A stretch of DNA of 64,000 nt from Flavobacterium sp. MFBS3-15 (GTDB lineage Bacteria; Bacteroidota; Bacteroidia; Flavobacteriales; Flavobacteriaceae). The notes under the pieces are model-generated. The model saw only the letters and a list, made by a program, of their open reading frames with translations. It was not told the origin of the DNA and made no database searches. Made by a program: the position numbers and the translations under genes. This document shows positions 40,064 to 49,695 of the stretch, in pieces. Every line of letters begins with the position of its first letter. Position 1 is the stretch's first letter. The stretch is from NCBI RefSeq assembly GCF_026107645.2, contig NZ_JAPCHV010000002.1:248001-312000 (forward strand). The letters are read 5' to 3'.

Positions 40064-40495
40064 TTAATCCGTCATCAACTTAACTTTCGGCAATTCCTTT
40101 TTCGTTTTTTCCTTTAATTCTTGAAGGTATTCTTCTGAAAAAGCATTATCAAAAAGTATTAGTTCCTTCAGGTTTTTAAGCTGGAAAATTTCTTCAGGCA
40201 ATTCCTCAAGTGCGTTACCGGCAAGGCTAAGGGTTTTCAGTTTGGCCAGGGTGCCGATCTCTTTTGGCACTGCCATCAGGCCATGGTCGGTAAGCATCAG
40301 CTCTTCAAGGTTAATAAACAGTTTGATGTCTGCGGGAATTTCTTCGAGGTATTCGCCGCCGACATTTGGATTTATGCTAATGGACTTCACTTTAGCCGGG
40401 TCTTTCAGGGCTTCTTCAATTGAACTGCACTTAATGCACTGGCCATAAGACGCTATGGATAATGCGAATGCTGCGGCAATAAATAATGATTTCAT
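40064..40495 (-). CDS. Secreted leucine-rich-repeat protein
   Basis: A 143-residue exported protein (signal peptide MKSLFIAAAFALSIASYG, cleavage near YGQ). Residues 55-130 hold three LRR units with the pattern L.EL.L.....L..LP.EI..L: LEELMLTDHGLMAVPKEIGT, LKTLSLAGNALEELPEEIFQ and LKELILFDNAFSEE. Two cysteines (C20, C23) lie near the N-terminus. LRR proteins bind other proteins; no enzymatic motif is visible. It is monocistronic, convergent with phrB. Likely located in the envelope or outside. Confidence 0.88.
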   Translation of the reverse strand: MKSLFIAAAFALSIASYGQCIKCSSIEEALKDPAKVKSISINPNVGGEYLEEIPADIKLFINLEELMLTDHGLMAVPKEIGTLAKLKTLSLAGNALEELPEEIFQLKNLKELILFDNAFSEEYLQELKEKTKKELPKVKLMTD

Positions 40496-40668
40496 TATAA
40501 GTTGGGTTAGGATTCAAATATAGATAAAATTTAATGATGGAAACATAGGTCAGCAATACTAAATTATCAAATCAACAATTTTACACCTACATCGTTATAG
40601 TATTAGCAATTTATTTACCTTTACGCGCTGTAAAAACAGTACCTTTACAATAAATCGCGTAAGTTGCT

Positions 40669-42093
40669 ATGAATGAATGTATCTCGGTTTTCGACATGCT
40701 TAAAATCGGCGTTGGCCCGTCAAGTTCGCATACCCTTGGCCCATGGCGTGGTGCCGAGCGTTTCCTGAAGGAATTACGTGAAGAAGGTTTTTTTGAAGCC
40801 GTAAACCGGGTGCGTGTCGACCTGTATGGTTCGCTTTCGCTTACGGGTAAAGGCCACGCTACAGATCTTGCCGTAATGCTTGGCCTCAGCGGTGCAGATC
40901 CGGAATATGTCCCCATAGACGACATTGCCAATATTATAAACGACATTAACCTGAACCGCAATATTTTTTTGGGAGGGCTACGTTACATTCCATTTAACAT
41001 TGCAACGGATATCGTATTCAACAAGAACTTCCTGCCGTTCCATGCTAATGGGTTCACATTCACAGCGTTTACTGAAAGCAACGAATATGTTTCGACGTTC
41101 TATTCCATTGGTGGTGGTTTTGTAGTTAAAGAAGAGCGTACGGTAGCTAAGGAGAAGGAACTGATTAAATGCGCCTTCCCTTTCCCTATTGACCTGGCGG
41201 AAGAACTGTTGGCATATACAAGGACAGAAAACAAGAAAATATCTGAAATCGTTTACGAGAACGAGAAATCCATCCGCACAGAAGAAGACATCCATAAAGA
41301 ACTGATGCGCGTGTGGAACACCATGTTGGAATGCATGTATACCGGCTGCCATACAGAGGGTACCCTGCCCGGAGGCCTGAATGTGCGCCGCCGTGCCTTC
41401 GATATGCACAAAGGGCTCATTGGCAATGCAGAATATGATTCGCCGTGGAATTGGCTGTATACTATTCGTAAAACTGAAGTAAAGTTCAGGCAGATACTAA
41501 AATGGGTGAGCTGTTTTGCCCTTGCGGTGAATGAGGTTAATGCGGCTTTGGGCCGTGTTGTAACTGCGCCGACCAATGGCAGCGCAGGCGTAATCCCTGC
41601 CGTGCTGATGTACTACATGGTCATTGAAAACCACCAGGCTGATGAAACCCACATCAAACAATTCCTGATGGTGGCCGGCGAAATAGGCAGTATTTTCAAA
41701 AAAGGAGCTACCATATCGGCGGCAATGGGTGGATGCCAGGCAGAAATTGGCGTGTCATCTGCCATGGCTGCTGCAGCGCTGTGCGAACTGATGGGCGGCA
41801 AACCTGAGCAGTGTCTCATAGCCGCAGAAATCGCTATGGAACACCACCTTGGCATGACGTGTGACCCTATCGGCGGACTTGTGCAGATACCTTGTATTGA
41901 ACGCAATACTATGGGTGCTATAAAAGCCATTAACGCTGCTGAACTGGCTTTGGAAACTGACCCTGCCAATGCCAAAGTACCTTTGGATAAGGTAGTAAAT
42001 ACCATGTGGCAGACAGCTCAGGATATGAACAACAAATACAAGGAAACCTCAGAAGGCGGGCTTGCAGTTACAGTAAATAATGCGGATTGCTAG
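40669..42093 (+). CDS. sdaA: L-serine ammonia-lyase (SdaA), single-chain iron-sulphur type
   Basis: A 474-residue enzyme converting L-serine to pyruvate and ammonia. The N-terminal domain begins with the GPSSSHTLGPWRGAERF motif, and the C-terminal domain carries TAPTNGSAGVIPAVLMYY. The [4Fe-4S] ligands are C356, C398 and C409; the spacing (42 and 11) equals that of E. coli-type enzymes. The single-chain form combines the alpha and beta domains that are separate in Bacillus. It is monocistronic, and a foldback (42111-42171) follows. No cytoplasmic leader, so soluble. Confidence 0.95.
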   Translation: MNECISVFDMLKIGVGPSSSHTLGPWRGAERFLKELREEGFFEAVNRVRVDLYGSLSLTGKGHATDLAVMLGLSGADPEYVPIDDIANIINDINLNRNIFLGGLRYIPFNIATDIVFNKNFLPFHANGFTFTAFTESNEYVSTFYSIGGGFVVKEERTVAKEKELIKCAFPFPIDLAEELLAYTRTENKKISEIVYENEKSIRTEEDIHKELMRVWNTMLECMYTGCHTEGTLPGGLNVRRRAFDMHKGLIGNAEYDSPWNWLYTIRKTEVKFRQILKWVSCFALAVNEVNAALGRVVTAPTNGSAGVIPAVLMYYMVIENHQADETHIKQFLMVAGEIGSIFKKGATISAAMGGCQAEIGVSSAMAAAALCELMGGKPEQCLIAAEIAMEHHLGMTCDPIGGLVQIPCIERNTMGAIKAINAAELALETDPANAKVPLDKVVNTMWQTAQDMNNKYKETSEGGLAVTVNNADC

Positions 42094-42110
42094 AATAGTT
42101 TTCAGCCGTA

Positions 42111-42174
42111 GTCAACAGTTTTCTGCTTTGCAAATCTGAAGGTAAGTACATGTTTTATGACAGAAAACTGTGAC
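42111..42174. repeat. Inverted repeat between convergent sdaA and NTF2-like gene
   Basis: ACAGTTTTCTG (42115-42125) pairs perfectly with CAGAAAACTGT (42161-42171), extended by GTC/GAC. It could act as a shared end-of-transcript structure, but no T-run follows. Confidence 0.6.
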
Positions 42175-42186
42175 TGAGACTGGCAG

Positions 42187-42627
42187 CTATTTAATGGGCT
42201 TTCTTCTCGTATCAATTATATACACGATTTTCCAAACACCATTGTCATTATATAATTGAAAGGAATTCACGCCGCTGTGGCTCAACTTTCCGTTGATGTA
42301 GAATTCATAAGGTATCCATGCATGCGCCATACTGCTATCATCTTGAATCCTATAATCCAGCAGGCGTTCCTCAATTTTCATGTCTTTAGGAATTGAAGCA
42401 ATGGATTTGTAGCATTCTGAAACATCTTCGTAATTAAATTTAGTACCTTTTGAATTTTCAATGATGCTTTGCAGAATCATTTTATCAGAGCAAACCGATT
42501 TGATTTTAAGCGTATCTCCCGTATGCAGCCCTTCAAAAAAAGTACTTATAGTTTTCCTGATGTCCGCTTCCTGTGCCTGAACCTGTACGGCAAACAGGGA
42601 GAAAGCCATTACCGCGATTTTTTTCAT
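42187..42627 (-). CDS. Secreted NTF2-like protein
   Basis: A 146-residue exported protein with signal peptide MKKIAVMAFSLFAVQVQA. The mature part has the NTF2/SnoaL-like pattern: an opening helix (EADIRKTISTFFEGLHTGDT), a second helix (EDVSECYKSIASIP), and curved strands (MAHAWIPYEFYINGKLSHSG, VNSFQLYNDNGVWKIVYIID). The terminal strand with tryptophan is typical of the DUF4440/NTF2-like group, where the cone binds small ligands. No catalytic residues are decisive. Function unknown; located in the periplasm or outside. Confidence 0.8.
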   Translation of the reverse strand: MKKIAVMAFSLFAVQVQAQEADIRKTISTFFEGLHTGDTLKIKSVCSDKMILQSIIENSKGTKFNYEDVSECYKSIASIPKDMKIEERLLDYRIQDDSSMAHAWIPYEFYINGKLSHSGVNSFQLYNDNGVWKIVYIIDTRRKPIK

Positions 42628-42758
42628 TGGTCAATAATTCATGGTTTAAAGATTAGTGGCTGCCAACGGCGAAAAGTTACATAGCAACCCAATAAAATCT
42701 GAAATTCCTGCAAATCTTATATCAAATTACTACATTTACATCTTCTAAAATAACGTTT

Positions 42759-43577
42759 ATGTCAGTTGCAAAGAAAGATTACAAAAGGATTACTACACGC
42801 ACGCTCATCGATATGAAAGCTAATGGCGAAAAGATTTCAATGCTTACCGCCTATGATTATACGATGGCGAGAATTGTGGACATCGCAGGGGTTGATGTGA
42901 TATTGGTGGGTGATTCGGCTTCCAACGTAATGGCCGGTCATGAAACCACCCTGCCCATAACCCTGGACCAGATGATTTACCATGCTTCCAGTGTTGTTAG
43001 GGCGGCCAACAGGGCACTTGTGGTGGTAGATCTTCCTTTCGGCAGCTACCAGAGCGACCCTAAAGAGGCTTTGCGCTCATCCATTCGCATAATGAAGGAA
43101 AGCGGTGGCCACGCGGTGAAGCTTGAGGGCGGTGCAGAGATAAAAGATTCCATTAAAAAGATACTGAATGCGGGCATACCTGTTATGGGCCACCTTGGGC
43201 TTACGCCGCAGTCTATATATAAGTTCGGGACGTATACCGTTCGTGCTAAAGAAGAGACGGAAGCCGAAAAGCTGGTCGAAGATGCCAAAATGCTGGAACG
43301 CCTTGGCTGTTTTGCTGTAGTGCTTGAAAAAATACCTGCGCAACTGGCCAGGAAAGTGGCAGAGAGCATTTCAATACCTGTGATAGGCATTGGTGCCGGA
43401 GGAGGTGTTGATGGTCAGGTACTTGTCATCCATGATATGTTGGGTATGAACAATGAATTCAGTCCTCGCTTCCTGAGAAGGTATATGGATTTGTATGATG
43501 GCATGACGAGGGCCATCGGGAAATATGTTGACGATGTAAAATCCAGCGATTTCCCAAGCGAGAAGGAACAATATTAA
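42759..43577 (+). CDS. panB: 3-methyl-2-oxobutanoate hydroxymethyltransferase (PanB)
   Basis: A 272-residue TIM-barrel enzyme that transfers a hydroxymethyl group from methylenetetrahydrofolate to alpha-ketoisovalerate, giving ketopantoate for pantothenate and CoA synthesis. Motifs include [20 protein letters not shown] (metal-binding D in GDS), [26 protein letters not shown] and [20 protein letters not shown]. The protein is normal length for the family. The next gene, of the RluA family, follows after 74 bases on the same strand; they may be co-transcribed, but their pathways are unrelated. Confidence 0.95.
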   Translation: MSVAKKDYKRITTRTLIDMKANGEKISMLTAYDYTMARIVDIAGVDVILVGDSASNVMAGHETTLPITLDQMIYHASSVVRAANRALVVVDLPFGSYQSDPKEALRSSIRIMKESGGHAVKLEGGAEIKDSIKKILNAGIPVMGHLGLTPQSIYKFGTYTVRAKEETEAEKLVEDAKMLERLGCFAVVLEKIPAQLARKVAESISIPVIGIGAGGGVDGQVLVIHDMLGMNNEFSPRFLRRYMDLYDGMTRAIGKYVDDVKSSDFPSEKEQY

Positions 43578-43651
43578 TTATTTCAGACTGTAGGTTTCAG
43601 ATTTGAGTGCCGCGTCATTTAACGAAGATGAAATCTCTCACTGTTAAACAC

Positions 43652-44341
43652 ATGAAGATTGTTTCTACCAAAGAAAATTTACAGGTTCTCTACGAAGACA
43701 ACCACATTATCGCAATAAATAAACGCGTTGGTGACATCGTGCAAGGCGATAAAACCGGCGATAAGCCCCTGAGTGATGTGGTTAAAGAGTATATCAAAGA
43801 CAAATACAACAAGCCTGGTGAAGTATTCCTTGGTGTGGTGCACCGCCTGGACAGGCCAACTACAGGCATCGTAGTTTTTGCACGTACTTCTAAGGCGCTG
43901 GCGAGACTCAACGAGCTCTTTAAGAACAGGGAAACCCAAAAGACTTATTGGGCCATCGTTAAGGGTAAATTGCCTAAAAGTAACGACACCCTTGTACATT
44001 TCCTGAAACGTAATGAAAAGGCAAATACCTCCAAAGCACATTTGAAAGAAGTGCCTGACAGTAAACGAGCCAGCCTCGAATATTCCACTTTTAAAGAACT
44101 CAACAATTATTCTGCCCTGGAAATTGCACTCCACACCGGTCGACACCACCAGATACGATCACAACTTTCCGCAATTGGTTATCCTATTAAAGGCGACCTG
44201 AAATATGGTGCAGACCGAAGTAACCCGGATGGTGGCATACACCTGCATGCACGAAAACTGGAATTTGTCCATCCCGTTAGCAAGGAGGACATTATTATTA
44301 CAGCTCCAGTGCCTGATGACCCAATTTGGAAAGCGTTATGA
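43652..44341 (+). CDS. RluA-family RNA pseudouridine synthase
   Basis: I start at the ATG at 43652 (MKIVSTKENLQVLYEDNHII, 229 aa); ATG 43628 and GTG 43607 upstream are alternatives adding 8 or 15 residues. The catalytic motif is HRLDRPTTGIVVFA with the reactive aspartate, followed by KTYWAIVKGKLP and HTGRHHQIRSQLSAIGYPIK. No S4 domain is seen, so it belongs to the shorter RluA subclass. Members modify 23S rRNA or tRNA uridines; which target is not deducible. A small hairpin follows the stop. Confidence 0.9.
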   Translation: MKIVSTKENLQVLYEDNHIIAINKRVGDIVQGDKTGDKPLSDVVKEYIKDKYNKPGEVFLGVVHRLDRPTTGIVVFARTSKALARLNELFKNRETQKTYWAIVKGKLPKSNDTLVHFLKRNEKANTSKAHLKEVPDSKRASLEYSTFKELNNYSALEIALHTGRHHQIRSQLSAIGYPIKGDLKYGADRSNPDGGIHLHARKLEFVHPVSKEDIIITAPVPDDPIWKAL

Positions 44342-44349
44342 TTGCATAA

Positions 44350-44378
44350 AACTACCTATTTGTAGGTATTTTTATTTT
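44350..44378 (+). terminator. Terminator after the RluA-family gene
   Basis: A six-bp stem TACCTA/TAGGTA with TTTG loop followed by TTTTTATTTT, about 10 bases after the stop codon. Confidence 0.7.
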
Positions 44379-44498
44379 GTAATATATACCCCAAATTTGC
44401 TATTGCAAAAAAATGAAAGAATTTACGTTATATTGAATTGTTAAAATAAATGTTCAAAATCTTAAAATTCTTAATTTAGACTCGAAATAACACGAAAT

Positions 44499-45842
44499 AT
44501 GAAAAACACTTTACTATTAACTTTTAGTCTTTTGGGTTCGTGCGTGTTTGCACAGGAGCATTTTTCAGGAATTAATACTTCCAGAAGGACAGGATTGCTA
44601 AATGCAAACATCAACCCTGCCGAACTTACCAACCTCAAAAACGACTATGAGGTGAATATCTTTAACTTCAGTGCCAATATTGCTAACAATAAACTTACTT
44701 TTGGAGACCTTACCGGTAGTGATGAGGATTTCGAAGATATGTTGTTTGCAGGCAGCGAACCTGTTAATATGAGGGCTGACGTGGAAATTTTAGGTCCTGC
44801 TTTTGGATTTAAAATGGAAAAATGGGCATTTGCCATCTCAACTTCCGCAAAGATAAAGGCTGATGTAGTTGACGTAAACCCTGCGTTAGGGAGGGCATTG
44901 ACCAACGGTGTGACTTCTGTTGCTGAAGTGGATAACATCATTGCCGGCTATAACCAGAGAACTTCTGCGACTACATGGGGTGAGATAGGATTCTCTGCCG
45001 CGCGCGATATTTATAATACTGAGATACATAAAGTCTCAGCTGGTGTAACTTTCAAATTACTTTTCCCCGGCTCGTATGCCAATATAGGGGCGGGTAATTT
45101 CAGGGGTACGATCGAAAATAACCTGGGTGATGTAAACCTTACCGACGCCAGCGGAATGGTTAATGTGGCTTATTCAGGCTCGCTGGCTAACGATTTTACC
45201 GATAGCAGCAATTTCACCGACTTTTTTGCAGGGGGGCTTAGTGGCTCGGCAGCAGACATTGGCGTAAATTACCAATGGAAAGATATCGACAATTCCGGCT
45301 ATAAGCTAAATGCGGGGCTTGCGGTTCGAAACCTGGGAAGCATGACCTTTAAGGATGATAATAATGTAAGCCGCAACTATGCATTGGAAGTAGCCCCCGG
45401 CGAGTCGCTTGACCTGAACCAGTTCGAAGATGTTGAAAGCCTTTCTGAACTTGAGGATATTCTGTTGGACAACCCACAATTTTTTACGGCTTCCGAAGCC
45501 CAGTCTGACTTTAAGGTAAAGCTCCCAACGATGATTTCGGCCTATGCCGATGTGAAATTCCACAGCAAATTGTTTGCTTCGGCCTATATACAGCAGAAAA
45601 TGAACGAAGATAACGACAACCAACAACTGGCAATGCAAAATATCATCACGGTTACGCCTCGCTATTCGGGTAATTTCTTCGAAGCCTATACCCCGCTGTC
45701 ACATAATGAGATATCAGGGTTTACCGCAGGTGTTGGTGTAAGGCTTGGAGGGTTCTTCATTGGTTCGGGTTCGATACTTTCGGCTGCATTTACAGATACC
45801 GACCAGGCTGATGCTTATTTTGGCTTTAGGTTTGGGTTTTAA
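44499..45842 (+). CDS. DUF5723 family outer-membrane beta-barrel-like protein
   Basis: A 447-residue secreted protein (signal peptide MKNTLLLTFSLLGSCVFA). The start of the mature part, EHFSGINTSRRTGLLNANIN followed by PAEL, is characteristic of DUF5723 proteins, which resemble the PorV/OmpP1-like barrels of Bacteroidetes. The remainder is rich in alternating strands with aromatic residues, and ends with FGFRFGF, a terminal beta-signal typical of outer-membrane proteins. Location in the outer membrane is therefore likely. Role unknown; PorV-like members assist type IX secretion, but that is not implied here. Confidence 0.82.
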   Translation: MKNTLLLTFSLLGSCVFAQEHFSGINTSRRTGLLNANINPAELTNLKNDYEVNIFNFSANIANNKLTFGDLTGSDEDFEDMLFAGSEPVNMRADVEILGPAFGFKMEKWAFAISTSAKIKADVVDVNPALGRALTNGVTSVAEVDNIIAGYNQRTSATTWGEIGFSAARDIYNTEIHKVSAGVTFKLLFPGSYANIGAGNFRGTIENNLGDVNLTDASGMVNVAYSGSLANDFTDSSNFTDFFAGGLSGSAADIGVNYQWKDIDNSGYKLNAGLAVRNLGSMTFKDDNNVSRNYALEVAPGESLDLNQFEDVESLSELEDILLDNPQFFTASEAQSDFKVKLPTMISAYADVKFHSKLFASAYIQQKMNEDNDNQQLAMQNIITVTPRYSGNFFEAYTPLSHNEISGFTAGVGVRLGGFFIGSGSILSAAFTDTDQADAYFGFRFGF

Positions 45843-45865
45843 TTATATAGTAATAATTTAGTGGA

Positions 45866-46795
45866 ATGAAAAAATATTTATTACTGGCAGTATTTTTACT
45901 GCCAGTTTTTGCATCCAGCCAAATCGACGCGGCAAAAAAATCAGTGCGGATAGTCGGGTATTGGGATAAAAATGAAAAGCAGGCTTTTGAAATTATTACA
46001 AAGAATTGCAAAGTAAGCAAAAATGACACTCTTATTATCGAAAATGTCAGGTGCAAAGCTGATATTATTGTCATAGACTCTACGTCGGGGTCATACACAT
46101 TTGAATGGCGGTATCACGACATTCAGGTGGAGACTGGAAATGACCTTTCTAAAAAAATCGCTGCTTTGAACGAGGGCCTTACCCTACGCTACACCACGGA
46201 TGAATTTGGTGTTTTTTTGCAGTTATTGAATTGGAAGGATATTATAAAACATAATGAATCCGCAATCGCCCTCCTTGAGAAAGCACCTGATGCTGAAAGG
46301 CATCAAAAAATACTTGCCTTTCTTAAATCACGTTATGTAACTCGTGAAGCAATTGAATCACATTCCATGAAGGATGTGCAATTGTTCCATGCATTTCATG
46401 GGATAGAAATTTCTGAAGATCAGGTTTTGGAAAACTCCATAGAGGAACCCAGCCCCTATGGCGGGAAAAATATAAAATCATATGGCATAGTTGAACTTTC
46501 GGATATTGAGACGGAAAACGCAACCTACATAGTAAAATTCTGGCAGGACTTTGAAAGTGAAAGCGTAAATGAAATGATTCACAAAACCTTAAAAGCAATG
46601 AAAGAACCCGATTTGAAAAAAGACATCAAAAAAAAAGATATTAACTTGTTAAATATCAGTCTCAAAGATTATACGGAAACAATGATGCATGAATCTGGAT
46701 GGCCTTTAAATATTTATTATGAAAGGGTAGTTGGCGCTGAGGATGAAGATGGGATATTGGAGAAAATCGAAACCAAATCGATAATAATTGAATAA
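45866..46795 (+). CDS. Secreted hypothetical protein
   Basis: A 309-residue protein with signal peptide MKKYLLLAVFLLPVFASS (cleavage near SSQ). The mature part is mixed helix and strand, with KSVRIVGYWDKNEKQAFEI near the start and a middle helical region (EKAPDAERHQKILAFLKSRY). I recognise no domain. It follows the DUF5723 gene after 23 bases on the same strand, so the two are probably co-transcribed. Codon use is more AT-rich than in the surrounding metabolic genes. No function can be assigned. Confidence 0.75.
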   Translation: MKKYLLLAVFLLPVFASSQIDAAKKSVRIVGYWDKNEKQAFEIITKNCKVSKNDTLIIENVRCKADIIVIDSTSGSYTFEWRYHDIQVETGNDLSKKIAALNEGLTLRYTTDEFGVFLQLLNWKDIIKHNESAIALLEKAPDAERHQKILAFLKSRYVTREAIESHSMKDVQLFHAFHGIEISEDQVLENSIEEPSPYGGKNIKSYGIVELSDIETENATYIVKFWQDFESESVNEMIHKTLKAMKEPDLKKDIKKKDINLLNISLKDYTETMMHESGWPLNIYYERVVGAEDEDGILEKIETKSIIIE

Positions 46796-46924
46796 AAGCA
46801 ATTTAAACAAAGTATGGCTGATTCATATAGTCGTAGTGCTAACTATGTATTCTTATTTCTACTTATGGTTTAATTTTATATTTATTACGGAAAGGCAGGC
46901 TGGAAATGATTTGAAATATTTATA

Positions 46925-47077
46925 ATGACACTTTATACCGCACCTTTTTATCTTATCTTTCACCTGCTTACTTTCTTTATTTCCCGTTATGCAAGTGCGT
47001 TTAAAATTACCCGTGCCTGTCTTGTGGGTTTTTTGCTTTGCCTGATCCATATAGCTGCCATAGCCGCAACACTTTAA
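46925..47077 (+). CDS. 50-residue two-helix membrane protein (hypothetical)
   Basis: ATG at 46925 to TAA at 47075-47077. The product MTLYTAPFYLIFHLLTFFIS plus RYASAFKITRACLVGFLLCL plus IHIAAIAATL has two hydrophobic stretches separated by positively charged RYASAFKITR, a plausible hairpin membrane protein. I see no family. It occupies the 366-base gap 46796-47161, where nothing else is recognisable. Short length keeps confidence low. Confidence 0.42.
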   Translation: MTLYTAPFYLIFHLLTFFISRYASAFKITRACLVGFLLCLIHIAAIAATL

Positions 47078-47161
47078 AGAAGTTTATAAGTGCTAAATTG
47101 TTTGTAAAATTTACGAACCGAAACATTTATTGTTTAACTTCAACCAACAAAACTTCAAACT

Positions 47162-48010
47162 ATGAAATGGGGAGGCAGAAGATCCAGTGGAAACCTTGAC
47201 GACAGGCGTGGAATGTCCGGCGGCGGGATGGTTGCAGGAGGTGGTATCATTGGTGCTATAGTATTGGTCATCTATATGTTTATGGGAGGCGACAGCGGTG
47301 CAGTGCTGGACCAGATGCAGCAGATGCAGGGTGGTAATGGTGAGCCTGTTGAGCTGACCGAAGAAGACAAAGCTCTTGGACAAATGGTTGATGCTATACT
47401 TGCAGATACCGAAGATGTATGGCACAGGATATTTGAGGAAAACGGGCTTACCTATGAAGAACCTACCCTTGTTCTTTTCCGTAATTCGGTGCAGACCGAG
47501 TGTGGCGGGGCAACATCGGCTTCAGGTCCGTTCTACTGCCCTATTGATCGCAAAGTATACATGGACCTTGCTTTTTTTGATGAGTTACAAGCACGTTACG
47601 GGGCTAAGGGAGGTGATTTTGCCATTGCCTACGTGATTGCCCACGAAATTGGCCACCATGTACAGACGCTTCTCGGCACTTCGCAACGAGTTACACAACT
47701 ACAGCAGGGAACAGATACGCGTGGTGCTAATAAACTTTCGGTAGCTTTAGAACTGCAGGCCGACTTTTATGCCGGGCTGTGGACACACTATAACCAGGAA
47801 ATGAAAGATTTCCTTGAGGCCGGCGACATCGAGGAAGCTCTTAGCGCGGCCAATGCCGTGGGGGACGATGCCATACAAAAGGGCAACGTAATGCCCGACT
47901 CTTTTACGCATGGCACTTCGGCACAGCGGATGTACTGGTTCAAAAAAGGATTTGAGTCAGGCGATTTTAATCAGGGGGATACGTTTAAGGAACTGAATTT
48001 AAGCTTATAG
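47162..48010 (+). CDS. YpfJ/KPN_02809-type neutral zinc metallopeptidase
   Basis: A 282-residue membrane-anchored metalloprotease. It begins MKWGGRRSSGNLDDRRGMSG, the family N-terminus, followed by one glycine-rich transmembrane helix (about 21-41). The zinc motif is H161-E162-IG-H165-H (VIAHEIGHHVQTLLG), with a third ligand in VALELQADFYAG. Two cysteines (C114, C126) around SASGPFYCP may form a disulphide, suggesting the protease domain faces the periplasm. Substrate unknown. It stops exactly where the convergent lipoprotein gene stops, with no spacer. Confidence 0.92.
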   Translation: MKWGGRRSSGNLDDRRGMSGGGMVAGGGIIGAIVLVIYMFMGGDSGAVLDQMQQMQGGNGEPVELTEEDKALGQMVDAILADTEDVWHRIFEENGLTYEEPTLVLFRNSVQTECGGATSASGPFYCPIDRKVYMDLAFFDELQARYGAKGGDFAIAYVIAHEIGHHVQTLLGTSQRVTQLQQGTDTRGANKLSVALELQADFYAGLWTHYNQEMKDFLEAGDIEEALSAANAVGDDAIQKGNVMPDSFTHGTSAQRMYWFKKGFESGDFNQGDTFKELNLSL

Positions 48011-48613
48011 CTACTCGACAAAACCATATAGTTTTGATGATGATGCATCAACATAAACCTTAAAGTCAGCCGAGCTGCCCGGTTTTTCCAGTTTTGCCTT
48101 TATGAATTCCTCCAGCGATAGATTATTTTCACTGGTACTCATTACTATTTCCCTGTAATACTTCTTATTAAAATCTTTATTTTGGTTATACAATTCGTGA
48201 TTATGGGTAAAGTAAACATATGGCCTGATAACATTACTGTTAAGTGTAATGTATTCAGTAAAAATTCCTTCGACTTCATTTCCAAACTGTACCGAACCTA
48301 TTAAAGCCTTCCCTTCATGCAGAGCAAAATTTATATATGCGTGGTCGCTGTCGGCCTTCTTTGCCAGTTCTTCCTGTAAATCTTTTGTAATAAAGCCAAA
48401 TGCACGCTTAGTTTCATCTGATGCATTTTGTCTGGAATTATAGTCAAAGAGTTTTGAAAAATCAATATTGAGATTTTCCCAGTATTTAGGAATTGCCTCA
48501 GAATATGCATTAATATTCTCCCTGATAAGGTCTTCCTGTGAAACGTTCTCTTCAACACTACAGGATAATAACAATGCTAATACCGGAATAGAATATAAAA
48601 ATGGATATTTCAT
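48011..48613 (-). CDS. Lipoprotein of unknown function
   Basis: A 200-residue protein with a lipoprotein signal (MKYPFLYSIPVLALLLSC-SV, cysteine 18). The mature part has a long helical start (SQEDLIRENINAYSEAIPKY) and a mixed region ending FKVYVDASSSKLYGFVE. No domain recognised. Its stop codon (48011-48013) is directly adjacent to the convergent peptidase stop (48008-48010); with no room between, each gene must end transcription inside the other. AT-rich codon use. Confidence 0.75.
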   Translation of the reverse strand: MKYPFLYSIPVLALLLSCSVEENVSQEDLIRENINAYSEAIPKYWENLNIDFSKLFDYNSRQNASDETKRAFGFITKDLQEELAKKADSDHAYINFALHEGKALIGSVQFGNEVEGIFTEYITLNSNVIRPYVYFTHNHELYNQNKDFNKKYYREIVMSTSENNLSLEEFIKAKLEKPGSSADFKVYVDASSSKLYGFVE

Positions 48614-48775
48614 GGCAAAGTTTTTAGTTGGTCATCAAATTTAGTAAAATAATTTTCTGAAAATCAACAACTTGATATTTTTAAATAAAAAATCCCTGAA
48701 AAATTATTCAGAATTCCTGCAACGTTTTTGATTTTATCGCGTCTATAAAATCAATCATCAATCAAATCAATCATA

Positions 48776-49645
48776 ATGAAATTAAATTTATTTACAGCAG
48801 CTTTGGTGTCAGGCATTGCCATAGCCGCAAATGCGCAGGAAATTTATTCTGAAAACTTTGAAGGCAACCCAAATGACATCATTAACGAAGGATGGAAATT
48901 TGTCGAGATAACGGGAAATCCTGAAAACTATGGTGTTTACAGTTCTATACCATCTATCGAAAACATCGGAATCCAAGGCGGATCTATGGGGGTTGCAAGC
49001 TTTAATATGGTAAACCAAATCCCTAGCCATGTTACAGGTATGGACATTGCAGTGGTTTCACCACCTATTACATTACAGTCAGGGGAAAGCCACTTTCATT
49101 ATCGAATGGGAAGCCTTTCTGTTGGGGGTGTAGCATCATCAAATTATTCCATCTATATACTCACAGCTGCCGAGTTTGACGCCGTTTGGGCGAACCCGGC
49201 ACAATTAAAAACATTGCTTGACGGAAGGTTTGCCGTCGATTCAGCTACCTTGGGCAATGAAAGCCAGGATGCTACCATCGAACTTACTGATTTTGAAAGT
49301 CAAGAAATCGTTGTTGTTTTCAGGATGCATAACTCCCCCGGAAACAGTATTCTATTATTTGATAACCTGAGGGTTGCAGCTGGTGCTCTTGGCAATGGCG
49401 AGAATGAATTGGCTGAATTTTCAATATACCCGAATCCTGTAACAGACATCATTACTATTTCAGGTACAAATGCTATTATTGATGCTGTTAGAGTTACCGA
49501 CCTTAATGGCAGAACAATATTTAACAAGCAATTTGCGGGCGAAAAAATAGGAATGTCTAACCTTACCGGACTTAGCAGCGGAGTTTACCTGATAGCAGTA
49601 TCATCTGACAATGAAACAATAACAAAGAAAATAGTAAAACAATAA
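48776..49645 (+). CDS. T9SS cargo protein with C-terminal sorting domain
   Basis: A 289-residue exported protein: signal peptide MKLNLFTAALVSGIAIAANA (then QE), a cleaved-adhesin/choice-of-anchor-J-like jelly roll (about 22-200, opening IYSENFEGNPNDIINEGWKF), then a type A T9SS sorting domain (about 215-289, containing SIYPNPVTDIITISG and GLSSGVYLIAVSS). The sorting domain directs export through the type IX secretion system, found only in Bacteroidetes, so the mature protein should be on the cell surface or secreted. The ligand of the beta domain is unknown. It has its own terminator. Confidence 0.9.
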   Translation: MKLNLFTAALVSGIAIAANAQEIYSENFEGNPNDIINEGWKFVEITGNPENYGVYSSIPSIENIGIQGGSMGVASFNMVNQIPSHVTGMDIAVVSPPITLQSGESHFHYRMGSLSVGGVASSNYSIYILTAAEFDAVWANPAQLKTLLDGRFAVDSATLGNESQDATIELTDFESQEIVVVFRMHNSPGNSILLFDNLRVAAGALGNGENELAEFSIYPNPVTDIITISGTNAIIDAVRVTDLNGRTIFNKQFAGEKIGMSNLTGLSSGVYLIAVSSDNETITKKIVKQ

Positions 49646-49671
49646 TATTATTAACTATTGATGATTGGAGG

Positions 49672-49695
49672 GCCCTGCAATTGCGGGGCTTTCTT
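49672..49695 (+). terminator. Terminator after the T9SS cargo gene
   Basis: GCCCTGC-AATT-GCGGGGC (one G-T pair) followed by TTTCTT, 26 bases after the stop codon. Confidence 0.75.
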
